Counted from the stretch's first letter, positions 1 through 8,384 are shown. The stretch: 64,000 nt of DNA from Candidatus Protochlamydia sp. (GCA_013695355.1 JACDAQ010000050.1:1-64000), one strand, 5' to 3'. The notes: a model not told the origin generated them from the letters alone. Made by a program: numbers and translations.

Positions 1-2
1 TT

Positions 3-260
3 CAGCTTAGAAAATTGAAAGTAGAGCATCAAAAACTATTACCTATATTTTATAAAGATGTAATGCTTGACTGTGGTTATCGTCTTGATTTAGTGGTTGA
101 AAATGAAGTGATTATAGAAATTAAATCAGTAAATGCCATTCTAGCTATACATGAAGCTTAATTATTATCATATTTAAAATTATCGGATTACAAGAGGGGT
201 CTGCTTATCAACTTTAACGTAAAAATATTGAAAGAAGGTATTCGTCGCATGAAATCTTGA
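3..260 (+). pseudogene. GxxExxY family protein, C-terminal part, broken by an in-frame stop
   Basis: The frame starting at base 3 reads as the core of the GxxExxY family, small proteins with a restriction-endonuclease-like core and unknown role. 'LDLVVENEVIIEIKSV' matches the family's D...E-x-K motif, followed by 'IHEA'. A TAA at 159-161 then interrupts the frame. Reading on gives '[18 protein letters not shown]', the expected family C-terminus, up to TGA at 258-260. Family members normally have a glutamine at the interrupted position, so a CAA to TAA change is the simplest explanation. The 5' end lies outside the window. The catalytic core lies upstream of the stop, so a shortened product cannot be excluded, but inactivation is more likely. 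Confidence 0.75.
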
Positions 261-268
261 TCTTCCCT

Positions 269-295
269 CTCTGTGATCTCTGTGTGCTCTGTGGT
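269..295. repeat. Short CTCTGTG tandem-like element after the GxxExxY gene
   Basis: Three near-copies of the heptamer CTCTGTG lie in 27 bases, nine bases after the GxxExxY stop. From memory, similar CTCTGTG-rich stretches often follow GxxExxY genes in unrelated bacteria, which suggests the gene and the stretch move together. The rest of the gap to base 532 is AT-rich, with no other gene seen. Confidence 0.45.
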
Positions 296-532
296 AAAAT
301 TTTATCTATCCCCGTTGTAGTCTTTTGCCAATTTTTTAATTTACTTCGGTATATCTATTATAATTATTATTAAGTTTGTAAAAACATCAAGATAATTTAA
401 ACAAAAGGTGTTTTATTGTAAATAGAAAATAGTAAGCTGTTAATTTGTATTGATCCATTTTTACCAAGCTTGCAAGAAATTTTTGTATTTACTATTTTAT
501 AAACTCATTGAAAATCTAAAGGAGCACGAATA

Positions 533-1843
533 ATGACCCCATCGCCTGGATTAACACAATCGAACGCTCGCCTAAGCACTTTGATTAAAAAAGAAAATGA
601 TTTTAAAGCTTTCATCAATCAGGATAAATTTTCCCCTTATTTTTTTCATACAATAGGAAGTGTATTTACAGCTGGAGGAATAGGTGTTATGTGTTGCTCA
701 AAACAATTACAGCCAGCGACTTTTGGTGCTCCCTTTATATTTGGAGGAGGTATCATTATTACTCTACTCGGGATGGCATCACTTTATGCTGGTAATCAAG
801 TAAACGAAACGCAGCAATATATCAAGGTAAGTCAAAATGCAATTCAACAATATGAGCAAGTTGGTGATTATGCCACAGCTCTTAAAATAGCGCGGGATAG
901 CTATGAAGAGTCGTTTAATTTGGGATTAACTTGTGAAGCTGCCGATTTTTCTTCTGTAAAACGCTTAGAGGCTGAGTTGCTCGCCTTAGGTTCCTCAAGA
1001 CTTTTATTTGATGAAAATTACCAACCAAGAGCTAAGCTTCTACAGCTTTTAGAAATTGTTGGCATGGAACAATTGAATAAATCAGAAAAAGCTGTTGTAC
1101 AAATTAATAACTGGGCACAAAAAAATCTTCTACGTCAAGGTGAGCGATGGCAGGAACAAACAAGTAAATTCGAAACCTTAAAATTAAAAATTAAACCACT
1201 TTTAATTGAGTTAGGTTTCATAAATGCTTCCTCTCCCCATTTTAAAGAATATCAAGGAGCTATTGTACATGGCTCGCTTCTGCAAGGAGTGCGTCTTCGC
1301 CTTCAGTACCTTGTAGAACAATGGAAGCAAGGTATTAGATTTTCTCACTTATACTTCTTAAGTGGAGAGCGACCATTAGAAGCGCAGCAAGAAAATGAAG
1401 ACCTGTTTATGCAAGATAAAGATTCTCCATTAAAAATAAGAAAGGGGTGGTCATCACCTATTCAATTCCCAAAAACAGAATGTGAAATGATGCAGCTAGT
1501 TTGGGATCAATCTGAAATTCCTGAAGAAATGCGTAAAGAAGTGCAAACTTACTTTATTAATGCCCCAATGAAAAAAGACATGAAAAGCAGTAAACTACTA
1601 AGACCAACCACTGACGATACCGTTGAATATTGGCTAAAAACAGCACCTCTTTATGGTCGCTATTTAGCTGTCACCAATGCTCCATATGCTAATCGGCAAG
1701 ACTTAGTGGTAAGAGCGCTTTCTCCTAGCGATTATAGCTTTGAAACGATTGCTTCGGGTGCAGGCGAGCAAGAAAAAATGGCAATTTTATTAGATGAACT
1801 TGCTCGGATTATTTATCAAACGAAGCGGTTATCTGAAAAATAA
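533..1843 (+). CDS. Inc-like bitopic membrane protein with a DUF218/YdcF-like C-terminal domain
   Basis: A 436-residue protein with a good ribosome site (AAAGGAG, 8 bases before the ATG). Residues about 36-56 and 62-84 form two adjacent hydrophobic segments with a short turn between them. This is the bilobed hydrophobic domain used to recognise chlamydial inclusion-membrane (Inc) proteins. A helical segment follows (about 85-225). The C-terminal 200 residues carry motifs such as 'FLSGERPLE', 'TECEMMQLVW', 'RPTTDDTVEYWL' and 'LAVTNAPYANRQ'. Their order resembles the DUF218/YdcF fold, where a sG-x-R loop, an acidic residue, a T-x-(D/E)-N/T helix and a 'vTs..H..R' strand line the active site. 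The fold match is my inference. Secretion to the inclusion membrane is a family-level expectation, not shown by the sequence. Confidence 0.65.
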   Translation: MTPSPGLTQSNARLSTLIKKENDFKAFINQDKFSPYFFHTIGSVFTAGGIGVMCCSKQLQPATFGAPFIFGGGIIITLLGMASLYAGNQVNETQQYIKVSQNAIQQYEQVGDYATALKIARDSYEESFNLGLTCEAADFSSVKRLEAELLALGSSRLLFDENYQPRAKLLQLLEIVGMEQLNKSEKAVVQINNWAQKNLLRQGERWQEQTSKFETLKLKIKPLLIELGFINASSPHFKEYQGAIVHGSLLQGVRLRLQYLVEQWKQGIRFSHLYFLSGERPLEAQQENEDLFMQDKDSPLKIRKGWSSPIQFPKTECEMMQLVWDQSEIPEEMRKEVQTYFINAPMKKDMKSSKLLRPTTDDTVEYWLKTAPLYGRYLAVTNAPYANRQDLVVRALSPSDYSFETIASGAGEQEKMAILLDELARIIYQTKRLSEK

Positions 1844-2028
1844 TTTCTTGCTCGATGTGTTCAAAATGAATAAAGTAAAAAAATTATTAATGTTCTCTAA
1901 TATAGCCATCGCACACCAACTTATTGACTGCTATTCGTAACTTTCTCGATGAAATATTCGATGATTCAATAGTGCAACAGGCGAGTTGTTGTCCCGCCTG
2001 TGTACCCGGTGCTAAGAGAAACTAATTA

Positions 2029-3168
2029 TTATAATGGAGCTTCCTGCGTTAATGAAAAAGAGGAAGACATGCTTTCTTCCCATAAATGAGGGGCTATTAG
2101 CATTCCAGGGGTATTTCCTATAGACCTTTTATAGTGTATCTGCTTGATACCAAAATATTGCATAACAGCGGAAAGATGTAAAGCGCTCGTGAATGTTTTA
2201 CAATGCAGACCAGCCGCATTAAAAACGTCATCTTTCTGTTCGATATAAGTATTGATTACTCTTTGCACGTCTGACAAAGACATAGTGGTTTGCTGAATGG
2301 ATTCCTTTATTCCAGTAAGGTTAGCAAGAGCTTGCGCTGTCAGTGCGAATATAGATTCACCATCACCAAAAGTAGCGATTACAGTTTTGTCGGAATTTAA
2401 CTTCTTATGTAACCAGTCAGGAATAGAAGGTAGTAGGGTCTTGATTTTTTGGGTTAGCTCGATGGCTTCGTCCCTTAGAACGGGATTACTTGATTCATTG
2501 GCTTTCAAAATGGGTCCATTTCTGATGTCTCTTGAAAGAAGAACCCTAACTGTGCCATGTCCTAATGGCCCTTCGTAAACTTTGTAGTTATTTCCCTCTT
2601 TAATTGTCATTTGAAAGCTACCATTACCACTATCCCATGCTAATAATGATAATTCGGATACACCTGAGTAAAGAGCTTTAACTGTCAGAAATCCAAGCTT
2701 TCCTTCTTCGTCTTGAGATAATATCCGAAATTTTATTCCAACTTGTTCTTCTAACATTTGAAGAAGGTCAATTCCATTTTGTGCTTTGCGAAAAACTGCA
2801 GTGGCAACACCAGTAAATTGCATTGAAAGGTAGCCTTCACGAGCGGCGGCCATTAGTGCTTCTTCTTTAAATTCCTTGAGAATACATAAAGCTTTTTGTG
2901 CCATTTTTTCACTAATAAGCCCCCCATGTGTCGCAACGTCTTCGGTGAGGCCAAGTGAAACATATTTTGCTATGAGAGGCTTGCCAATAATAATGTTTTC
3001 TTCGGTGTCTACGGCCCCCATTTGAATTTTTATGGCACCTGAGCCAAAATCAATCGCAGCACGCACTGTATGTTGTTTGGATTTTACGTCTTGGGCTGAC
3101 AAACTTAGATTGAAGCAAACGAAACCGCTCATGAGCATCACTAAAAAGAATATTTTTAATTGTTTCAT
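2029..3168 (-). CDS. Secreted Ppx/GppA-like phosphatase
   Basis: Resembles the exopolyphosphatase/guanosine-pentaphosphate phosphatase family (ASKHA fold), which hydrolyses polyphosphate or pppGpp. Visible blocks are 'AAIDFGSGAIKIQMG' (phosphate-1 loop, D-x-G-S), 'FTGVATAVFRKAQNG' (the usual TaA.R..NG block), 'ILSQDEEGKLGFL' (the usual lsg.eEa.lgf block) and 'LLAWDSGNGSFQM' (phosphate-2 loop, usual D.GGgS). Start: the ATG at 3168 directly begins a classical signal peptide (MKQLKIFF..., hydrophobic core, SLSAQ cleavage region) and has AGG about 8 bases upstream. An in-frame ATG 27 bases earlier would bury the signal. Ppx/GppA enzymes are normally cytoplasmic, so the signal peptide is odd and implies a periplasmic or exported role. 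At about 379 residues it is the length of the short two-domain form. Confidence 0.75.
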   Translation of the reverse strand: MKQLKIFFLVMLMSGFVCFNLSLSAQDVKSKQHTVRAAIDFGSGAIKIQMGAVDTEENIIIGKPLIAKYVSLGLTEDVATHGGLISEKMAQKALCILKEFKEEALMAAAREGYLSMQFTGVATAVFRKAQNGIDLLQMLEEQVGIKFRILSQDEEGKLGFLTVKALYSGVSELSLLAWDSGNGSFQMTIKEGNNYKVYEGPLGHGTVRVLLSRDIRNGPILKANESSNPVLRDEAIELTQKIKTLLPSIPDWLHKKLNSDKTVIATFGDGESIFALTAQALANLTGIKESIQQTTMSLSDVQRVINTYIEQKDDVFNAAGLHCKTFTSALHLSAVMQYFGIKQIHYKRSIGNTPGMLIAPHLWEESMSSSFSLTQEAPL

Positions 3169-3401
3169 TATAAGCCTATTAATTATTGATTGCACGGACT
3201 ATAGAAACTATCACAAGATTAAAAAAACGGGCTAGACTTAAACAACCAGCGGTCAGCGGTTATAGGTTGGTATCGCCTTATTAAAGATACATCCACAGCC
3301 ATAAAAAAAATTGCATTTCAGCAAATCTCCATTGCTATGGATTATATGGTGCAATGAGTATGTCATTGCACCGTTCGTCTGCAAAATTATCCTAAGATAT
3401 T

Positions 3402-4115
3402 TTAAGATCGCCACTGCCAAGTCATATCGCCTATTCCATCCCAAGCATGCTCGATATGGGCTTTGCGGACTAAACCATCATGTGTCAAAACTTTGGCTGC
3501 CTCGCAGATTCTTACTACTGCACTTCTTCCTGCCTCACTGCTTCCATTAGCAACAATTTTATAATGGTCAAAAATCTGCTGACCGATCTGATTGCATTTC
3601 TTTTCAATTTCCCCCCCATCTAAAAGCGAATTGACAGGTTGAGAAAATAACCATCGACCATGTGGACAGATGGGATGTAAATCCACTAAAGAACGCTTTA
3701 GAAAATTTTCATAAGACATGACGTACACTTTAGCATCTGTGTCTAAGGGTTTATACCCTCTAATTAGGGAGCTCTCATTCTTTGTAATGTCTTTGGCTAA
3801 AGTAAAGTAGACATAAGCATTGGATTCCGTTTGCTTTGCACCTAATAAAATTACTTGTGTTGAAGCGGCGTGTTCTTTAGAAGTAAGAGGTCTCCACCCA
3901 TATACCTCTTCATTACTAAGTTTGTCTTTCAGTTTAAAAGGTGTTTCTGAATAAGCACTTGGTCCCATTTTTCCAATTGCTACAAGGGGACCGTTTTCCT
4001 GTAGTGACTTCATTAGTTTTTCAATCGTTCCATACGCAGGAGGTTTGACAGAATAATCTTCATCTACGTAGAGAACTTGAGGTTTTTCAAAAAATACCGT
4101 TTGTGTGACAAACAT
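3402..4115 (-). CDS. Uncharacterised protein, possible papain-like or C39-like fold
   Basis: An intact 237-residue frame with no signal peptide or membrane segment. I do not recognise the family. The middle contains 'QENGPLVAIGKMG', then 'KEHAASTQVILLGA' and 'VYVMSYENFLKR'. That order (GPl-v, H-A-viilG, then a closing aromatic/FL element) is reminiscent of C39/papain-like peptidases of the 'gGPl...HavvivG' type. No catalytic cysteine is evident before it, so this is only a weak fold hint. The C-terminus ends in 'HAWDGIGDMTWQWRS', rich in aromatics. It lies upstream of the Ppx/GppA gene on the same strand, with a 233-base gap that makes co-transcription uncertain. Confidence 0.55.
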   Translation of the reverse strand: MFVTQTVFFEKPQVLYVDEDYSVKPPAYGTIEKLMKSLQENGPLVAIGKMGPSAYSETPFKLKDKLSNEEVYGWRPLTSKEHAASTQVILLGAKQTESNAYVYFTLAKDITKNESSLIRGYKPLDTDAKVYVMSYENFLKRSLVDLHPICPHGRWLFSQPVNSLLDGGEIEKKCNQIGQQIFDHYKIVANGSSEAGRSAVVRICEAAKVLTHDGLVRKAHIEHAWDGIGDMTWQWRS

Positions 4116-4192
4116 AAAAATCCTATCTTGTAATAAATTAATTTAATTATTTTTTCGCTTTGTTATAAGTCTATGTATTAAAATTAATGGCT

Positions 4193-4351
4193 ATACCCAA
4201 GTAAATTTAGAAATTGGAATTTGGACTGCTTCAAAGCCTGAGGTTGACGGATCTAAAACGACCCAATATTACAATATGGGGTCTTTTTAGATCCGTCAAC
4301 CGCGGGAGCTTTCAAGCTAGTCCAAATCAATTTTAGAGTTCACTTAGGTAT
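4193..4351. repeat. 159-bp hairpin element (MITE-like) with a near-perfect central stem
   Basis: Bases 4242-4301 form an almost perfect palindrome: GGTTGACGGATCTAA pairs with TTAGATCCGTCAACC, and the stem continues through GACCC/GGGTC to a tiny loop near 4271. The symmetry continues outward with a few gaps. 'ggact-gctt' (about 4223-4232) mirrors 'aagc-tagtcc' (about 4313-4323), and 'atacccaagt' (4193) mirrors 'acttaggtat' (4342-4351). The whole unit is a non-coding inverted repeat of 159 bases, the form expected of a miniature inverted-repeat transposable element. It could also act as a bidirectional transcription terminator. The rest of the gap (4116-4659) is AT-rich with no gene seen. Confidence 0.7.
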
Positions 4352-4659
4352 TTTGCCCACTTAAACATTGTTCAACTTGAGACTTCTCCTTATCCCCTTA
4401 TAACAGCATTTATTATCATATACTCTATTTGAAAAATTTAGTTTTATAACAACACAATCACTATACCACCATTATATAATTGATAAAAGCAGTAGTGTAT
4501 ATTCACATCACCTCAATTACTGGTTTCGCCTAAAGATCTGGCACTTAAGTTGAAAAACAATGTGACGAATTAGTTTCCAAAATAAGCAAAATATTCATAT
4601 CAAGTTCCATTTGATAGTGAGGAACTGGATGCCAGCTTGCTATAAACTCTCTAATGATC

Positions 4660-5069
4660 TTAAAAGCCTACTTTTTTGTACACGTGAATGGCTCGTTGAT
4701 TAGTTGCTTCAGGATCTATTAAAACTTTTTTTACGTTTGGAAATTTTTTAATTAAAATTTCTTAATCAATGGAACAGCAAACCCTTTGCCCAGATAATTC
4801 ATGTCACAAATGAACACATCTAAGGTGATCGCATTATTTCCTTCAGGGGAGGTAATCAGAAAGGCAAAGGGGATAATTTTATCATATCCAATCCAATAGG
4901 TAGTGCTAGATTTTTCTTGAAGAAACTTCTCTAAACCGTTTAAGGTGTTTTGAAGACCGGCTCCATGAATCCACTCAGCAAGATGGGGTCGCATAAGCCA
5001 CTCGTGAACAAGAGACCGAACTTTTGCTTCCACGGGTTTAAATATGAACCGAAATTGATACGACATCAT
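4660..5069 (-). pseudogene. Aminoglycoside 6'-N-acetyltransferase-like GNAT, frameshifted
   Basis: The N-terminal 105 residues contain 'HEWLMRPHLAEW' and 'YWIGYDKIIPFAFLI', then 'TLDVFICDMNYLGKG', as in AAC(6')-Ib-like acetyltransferases, which use acetyl-CoA to modify amino groups. The first frame stops at 4752 just after 'GKGFAVPLIKKF'. A shift of frame inside an A/T run continues the family sequence as 'NVKKVLIDPEATNQRAIH' and then 'VYKKVGF', stopping at 4660. 'iDP...N.rAi..Y.k.GF' is the conserved GNAT motif B end of this family. One frameshift plus a shortened C-terminus point to inactivation. Its ATG overlaps the stop of the SDR gene by four bases, so it was once translationally coupled to it. 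Confidence 0.75.
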
Positions 5070-5815
5070 AACTTTCCTAGTAATTTCATCGTATATCTTG
5101 CAGGTAAGGCTCTTAGGAGACGAGTTAAGATCTTGTAAAAGAAAAATGGTTCACAACTTGATTTAGAGCTTAAAGCAAAATCTACCATACATTTCCCCAT
5201 TTTTTCTGATTTCCATGTAAACGGAAGCTTTCTTGGAGCTTTTAATCCTGCAGTATCTACAGGGCCTGGATACATGGTAGAAAACCGCAAATTCGTCCCA
5301 TAGTAAGTTAATGAAAGACTTTCAAATGCTTTTGCAATAGCTGCTTTTGATGCACTATAAGCACTTCCTGTTGGAGGTGCAAAGATAGCATTTATTGAAC
5401 TTGTGACAACAAAGTTAGCTCCACCGTTTTCTTGGCATGGCCTTTCCCAAAATTCCACCCAGTTTAAAACGCCAAAGTAATTCACTCGCATAATTTCTTC
5501 ATGAATTTGGACGTTAAATTTTTCAGGGTTTTCAATAACCGCTTCTCCAGCAACCCCAGCATTGAGAAAAAATAGAGTTGGACAAAGTTTTTTTTCGAGA
5601 ATCTGGCTTGATATTTTTTCTACATCTTCTTTTTTAGAAACGTCGCAAACCAAAGGAATGAAAAAATTGGATAATTCGCTTTCCATTTGCCTAAGCTTGT
5701 CAGAAGATCGAGCAATTCCAATGACTACCCAACCTCGTTTTACAAGTTCTCTTGAAATGGCTTCTCCAATCCCTGAAGAAGCTCCTGTAACTAAAGCTAT
5801 GTTCTTTTTGTTCAT
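5066..5815 (-). CDS. Short-chain dehydrogenase/reductase (SDR)
   Basis: A classical SDR of about 249 residues, a NAD(P)(H)-dependent oxidoreductase of unknown substrate. The Rossmann nucleotide loop TGASSGIG is at residues 10-17, 'LNAGVAG' follows (the NNAG equivalent), the catalytic serine is in 'VVTSSINAIF', and the Y-x-x-x-K pair is in 'SAYSASKAAIAK', followed by 'MYPGPVDT'. The arginine in 'GIARSSDKL' after strand 2 favours NADP(H). The start could be 5824 or 5815. AGGA lies about 10 bases before the ATG at 5815 but only 3 before the other, so 5815 is preferred. Its stop overlaps the start of the broken acetyltransferase (ATGA). Confidence 0.85.
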   Translation of the reverse strand: MNKKNIALVTGASSGIGEAISRELVKRGWVVIGIARSSDKLRQMESELSNFFIPLVCDVSKKEDVEKISSQILEKKLCPTLFFLNAGVAGEAVIENPEKFNVQIHEEIMRVNYFGVLNWVEFWERPCQENGGANFVVTSSINAIFAPPTGSAYSASKAAIAKAFESLSLTYYGTNLRFSTMYPGPVDTAGLKAPRKLPFTWKSEKMGKCMVDFALSSKSSCEPFFFYKILTRLLRALPARYTMKLLGKL

Positions 5816-5913
5816 CTCAAGCATTTCCTAAAATTCTAAATAATTTACCTTTTCTATGCATCTTTGATTTGCCTGAAAAGAAGTAGATGATCTGTACTGA
5901 TTTTTTTTTCATA

Positions 5914-6483
5914 CTAAGGAAGCCAATTTTGGTTAGTCAAAGAAGTTAGGATATGGTCCTCCCATTGTCCGTTAATAAGCAGATATTTTTTGGCGCAACC
6001 TTCCACCACGAAACCAAGCTTATGAAGTAATCGGGCACTCCTTTCATTTGATGGCATGTAATTAGCCATAATTCGATGAAGCTTTTGCTTTTCAAACATA
6101 TATTTAATAGCCTTTGCCACAGCTTCTGACATAAGTCCCTTTCTTTCAAAGCGTTCATCAATGTGATATCCCAAATAACAAGCTTGAAATGGACCTCGAA
6201 AAATCTGAGAAAAATTACAGAATCCAATTATTTCACCTTCGGGATCGTCTTGCAGAAATAATAAAAATCGAATAGAGCTACCTTCTTTAAACTCTTGTTC
6301 CCATTTTATCAATTGAGTTTTGAAGTCTTGCTCTTTGGTCGTCGATCTCCAAGGAGACAGATGACTTATATTTCTTTCTTCGAAGCTCTGAAGTTTAATA
6401 CTATCATCTTCATTGGGAAGACGAAGAATAAGTCGAGATGTAACTAAAAGGATTTGAGTTTCTTTTTTCATGTAAGAAATCAT
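5914..6483 (-). CDS. RimJ/RimL-type GNAT acetyltransferase
   Basis: A 189-residue GNAT of the ribosomal-protein-alanine N-acetyltransferase (RimJ) group. It opens with 'VTSRLILRLPNEDD', typical of the family. It has the acetyl-CoA loop in 'YHIDERFERKGLMSEA' (the R-x-x-G-x-(A/G)-(T/S)EA block) and 'HRIMANYMPSNERSARLLHKLGF' (the N..S..lleKlGF block, here cited in part). It ends with 'LINGQWEDHIL', the usual RimJ end, and the length matches RimJ (about 194). The true substrate is uncertain, since many RimJ-like proteins act on other amines. Starts at 6483 or 6471 are both possible; neither has a clear ribosome site. Confidence 0.8.
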   Translation of the reverse strand: MISYMKKETQILLVTSRLILRLPNEDDSIKLQSFEERNISHLSPWRSTTKEQDFKTQLIKWEQEFKEGSSIRFLLFLQDDPEGEIIGFCNFSQIFRGPFQACYLGYHIDERFERKGLMSEAVAKAIKYMFEKQKLHRIMANYMPSNERSARLLHKLGFVVEGCAKKYLLINGQWEDHILTSLTNQNWLP

Positions 6484-6721
6484 AGCAGAAAAATTTAATC
6501 TTAAGAATGAAAAAGGAAAATTTGAGATGCTATAAAATTTACGCTTCTATTAAGTGAGTATGCACCCTATGTTTTCCCAATCTTTGTCTTTGTAATCGCT
6601 TTATTAACATAGCCGAAAAGTCATTGGGATTTCATATTTTTGAGCAGTGACAACTCTATGCCAAACTGACTTTCATCAGGTAAACCAATCAGAGTGTGGC
6701 ACACTTTTGTAGGTATCTCTT

Positions 6722-6840
6722 TTAAGCGTTTATAGCTTTTAGTTGATCATTGGCTGTTTCAATGACTGAACGCTTTCTAAGAACGATTTTGTCATTTAGC
6801 TTCATAAGATTTTGCTTTATATTTGACTTGGTGTTTATAA
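6722..6840 (-). pseudogene. IS982-family transposase C-terminal remnant
   Basis: Read on the minus strand, this stretch gives 'NIKQNLMKLNDKIVLRKR' followed by 'SVIETANDQLKAINA' and a stop. The signature 'lm.l.dk.lLRKRs.IETvnDqLK' is the end of the DDE domain of IS982-family transposases. Only about 40 codons survive and no terminal repeats were found. The surrounding DNA (6484-7122) holds nothing else recognisable apart from a weak copy, at about 6927-6975, of the sequence that lies beside the tRNA-Met fragments further right. Confidence 0.6.
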
Positions 6841-7122
6841 ATTTTAAATAGATTAAAAAAAAGGGTATAGAATAGCAATCGAAGTATGCTGTTTTATTCT
6901 AGTTTGACTGGTGGCGAGTGCATAAAGGAGAAAAGCTGTTGTTGAGGTATTTTGGAAGAAGTGGGGGCGGTTGGACGCATTCAGAACTTTTGATTGGAGT
7001 AAACTGCTAGATGGGTTAAGCTATTGGAATAATTTTTAAATAAAGCAGATAACATAGATCGAACAAATAGTGGCTACCACTAATCAAGCTTCAACAGATC
7101 TAATACAAGAATGGTTTTGTAA

Positions 7123-7740
7123 ATGAATATTAATCATGAGAATAAGCCATTATCAAAAAAAAAATTTTTCCTACCAAAAAAAATGATTATTATCGGAACA
7201 AGTGGTTCTGGTAAAACAACTTTTGGAAATAATTTATCAAAACTTTTAAAAATTCCTTGTACAGATCTAGATAATCTATACTGGTTGCCTAATTGGCAAA
7301 AAAGGGAAGAGAATGATTTTTTTAATCATTTTAAAGAGAAACTAAATTCTGAGCATTGGATATTTTGTGGTAACTATACACAATATTTACAACGAATTTG
7401 GTGCCAGGCAGACACTATTATTTGGTTAGACCTGCCCTTAATGACTTGCTTGTGGAGAGCTTTAAAAAGAAGTATATATAGAATAATAAAACTAGAAACT
7501 TGCTGTAATGGCAACTATGAGACGGTGGATCGACTATGTGGAAAAGATTCTATTTTACTGTGGATATGGAATAGCTATTCTAGACGAAAAAAAGACTACG
7601 AAGAAGCTTTTTCCTGCGCTTCTGATCAAAATTTTGTAAGATTGTGTAATGATCAACAAATCAAAGCATTTGTTGATTCAATAAAAAGAGCAACATTATA
7701 TTGCGATCCCCTTTCTCCACACTATCCTGACAATCCATAA
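7123..7740 (+). CDS. P-loop NTPase of the adenylate-kinase-like / 'topology modulation protein' group
   Basis: A 205-residue protein with a Walker A loop GTSGSGKT at residues 25-32. 'IPCTDLDNLYWLPNW' follows, where family members carry a D-x-D-x-(L/I)-x-W pattern, then 'HWIFCGNYTQYLQRIWCQAD' and 'IIWLDLPLMTCLWRALKR'. This is the layout of the FlaR/topology-modulation proteins, small kinase-like NTPases without a defined substrate. The lid-like region is Cys- and Trp-rich. The start at 7123 lacks a strong ribosome site. The ATG at 7183 would start at 'MIIIGTSG' and is a plausible alternative. Compare the kinase halves of the fusions at 37545 and 54934. Confidence 0.7.
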   Translation: MNINHENKPLSKKKFFLPKKMIIIGTSGSGKTTFGNNLSKLLKIPCTDLDNLYWLPNWQKREENDFFNHFKEKLNSEHWIFCGNYTQYLQRIWCQADTIIWLDLPLMTCLWRALKRSIYRIIKLETCCNGNYETVDRLCGKDSILLWIWNSYSRRKKDYEEAFSCASDQNFVRLCNDQQIKAFVDSIKRATLYCDPLSPHYPDNP

Positions 7741-7760
7741 TTGTGCAATCAAAGAATAGA

Positions 7761-7905
7761 TTAGACTCTCTTATACACCTCATACTTCTTTTGAACTAAA
7801 CCGCTTGGATAAGCTCTGTAAGCCACTAAACGACATTTATGTTCTCTATTTATAACATTAAATAATGGGATTCCCGATCCAAGAACCATAGTGATGATAG
7901 AAAAC
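7761..7905 (-). pseudogene. C-terminal remnant of a DHFR/RibD-like protein (decayed copy of the gene at 9793-11277)
   Basis: The minus strand reads 'FSIITMVLGSGIPLFNVI' then 'NREHKCRLVAYRAYPSGL' and 'VQKKYEVYKRV' before a stop. It is clearly homologous to the end of the intact fusion protein at 9793 ('ISVIAMILGSGISLFN', 'DREHKCRLISVQSYPSGLVQLKY'). The upstream part of the domain is missing. Confidence 0.8.
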
Positions 7906-8033
7906 TTCTTACTCAATCAAAGCTCTTTGTCACCATAAAGGATTATAATTATTTAACTTATGATTTCATAGACTACATGCCACTTCATTTTGAAAAATGG
8001 CAATATGATGTACGTACATTATTAACAAAGTAG
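7902..8033 (+). pseudogene. Unrecognised C-terminal gene fragment
   Basis: An open frame without its own start reads 'KLLTQSKLFVTIKDYNYL' and ends 'FEKWQYDVRTLLTK' at TAG 8031-8033. The composition looks like real coding sequence, but I do not recognise the family. It sits between two remnants of the decayed GrpB/DHFR gene, so it arrived by insertion or rearrangement. Confidence 0.3.
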
Positions 8034-8141
8034 CAAGTGAAGCAGACGAGGGCCAAAGTTCATATTTGATAAAAAAATTAGTATTAAAAAATTAATTCAT
8101 CCTATAAACATATATTGAATTTTTATAATCAAGGAGAGCTA

Positions 8142-8384
8142 ATAAAAAAATTCCCCATTTTTGCAGTTTCTTTAATGTCTGTAATAGGTTTTATGCCGCA
8201 AATAGTTGCCGAGGTAGCGGAGAAGCCCCACACCTCTCACGGTAATCGATCGGCCACTTCTGAATTGCCTTTTGACGATTATCATTTGCATATTTGTGCT
8301 TTTCATATCGCTAAAGATAAGCCAAATTTTGTGATTGAAACCCAGCTTTATGAAGGTTCGCTTCGATACCTTCCGTTTTGTTAA
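8142..8384 (+). pseudogene. DUF1264-like secreted protein, truncated, start codon apparently lost
   Basis: The frame encodes 'KKFPIFAVSLMSVIGFMP', a signal peptide, then 'DDYHLHICAFHIAKDKPNF', which resembles the start of DUF1264 (oil-body-associated-like) proteins ('...HlcaFHiak.kp.fqieahhY'). The homology stops after 'VIETQ', and the frame ends at 8384 far short of the family length. A strong AAGGAG at 8131 is followed at 8142 by ATA AAA AAA, exactly where ATG AAA AAA would be expected. The only in-frame ATG (8115) lies before the ribosome site and would spoil the signal peptide. Confidence 0.55.

Noticed and set aside
2297-2578. Open frame on the plus strand inside the Ppx/GppA gene
   Set aside because: It is antisense to a clearly coding frame with family motifs and has no ribosome site.
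6927-6975. A fourth tRNA-Met fragment
   Set aside because: The flank-like sequence 'aaagctgttg' continues into a poor match ('gtgggggcggttggacg') that does not reach the T-arm or anticodon. Too weak to call.
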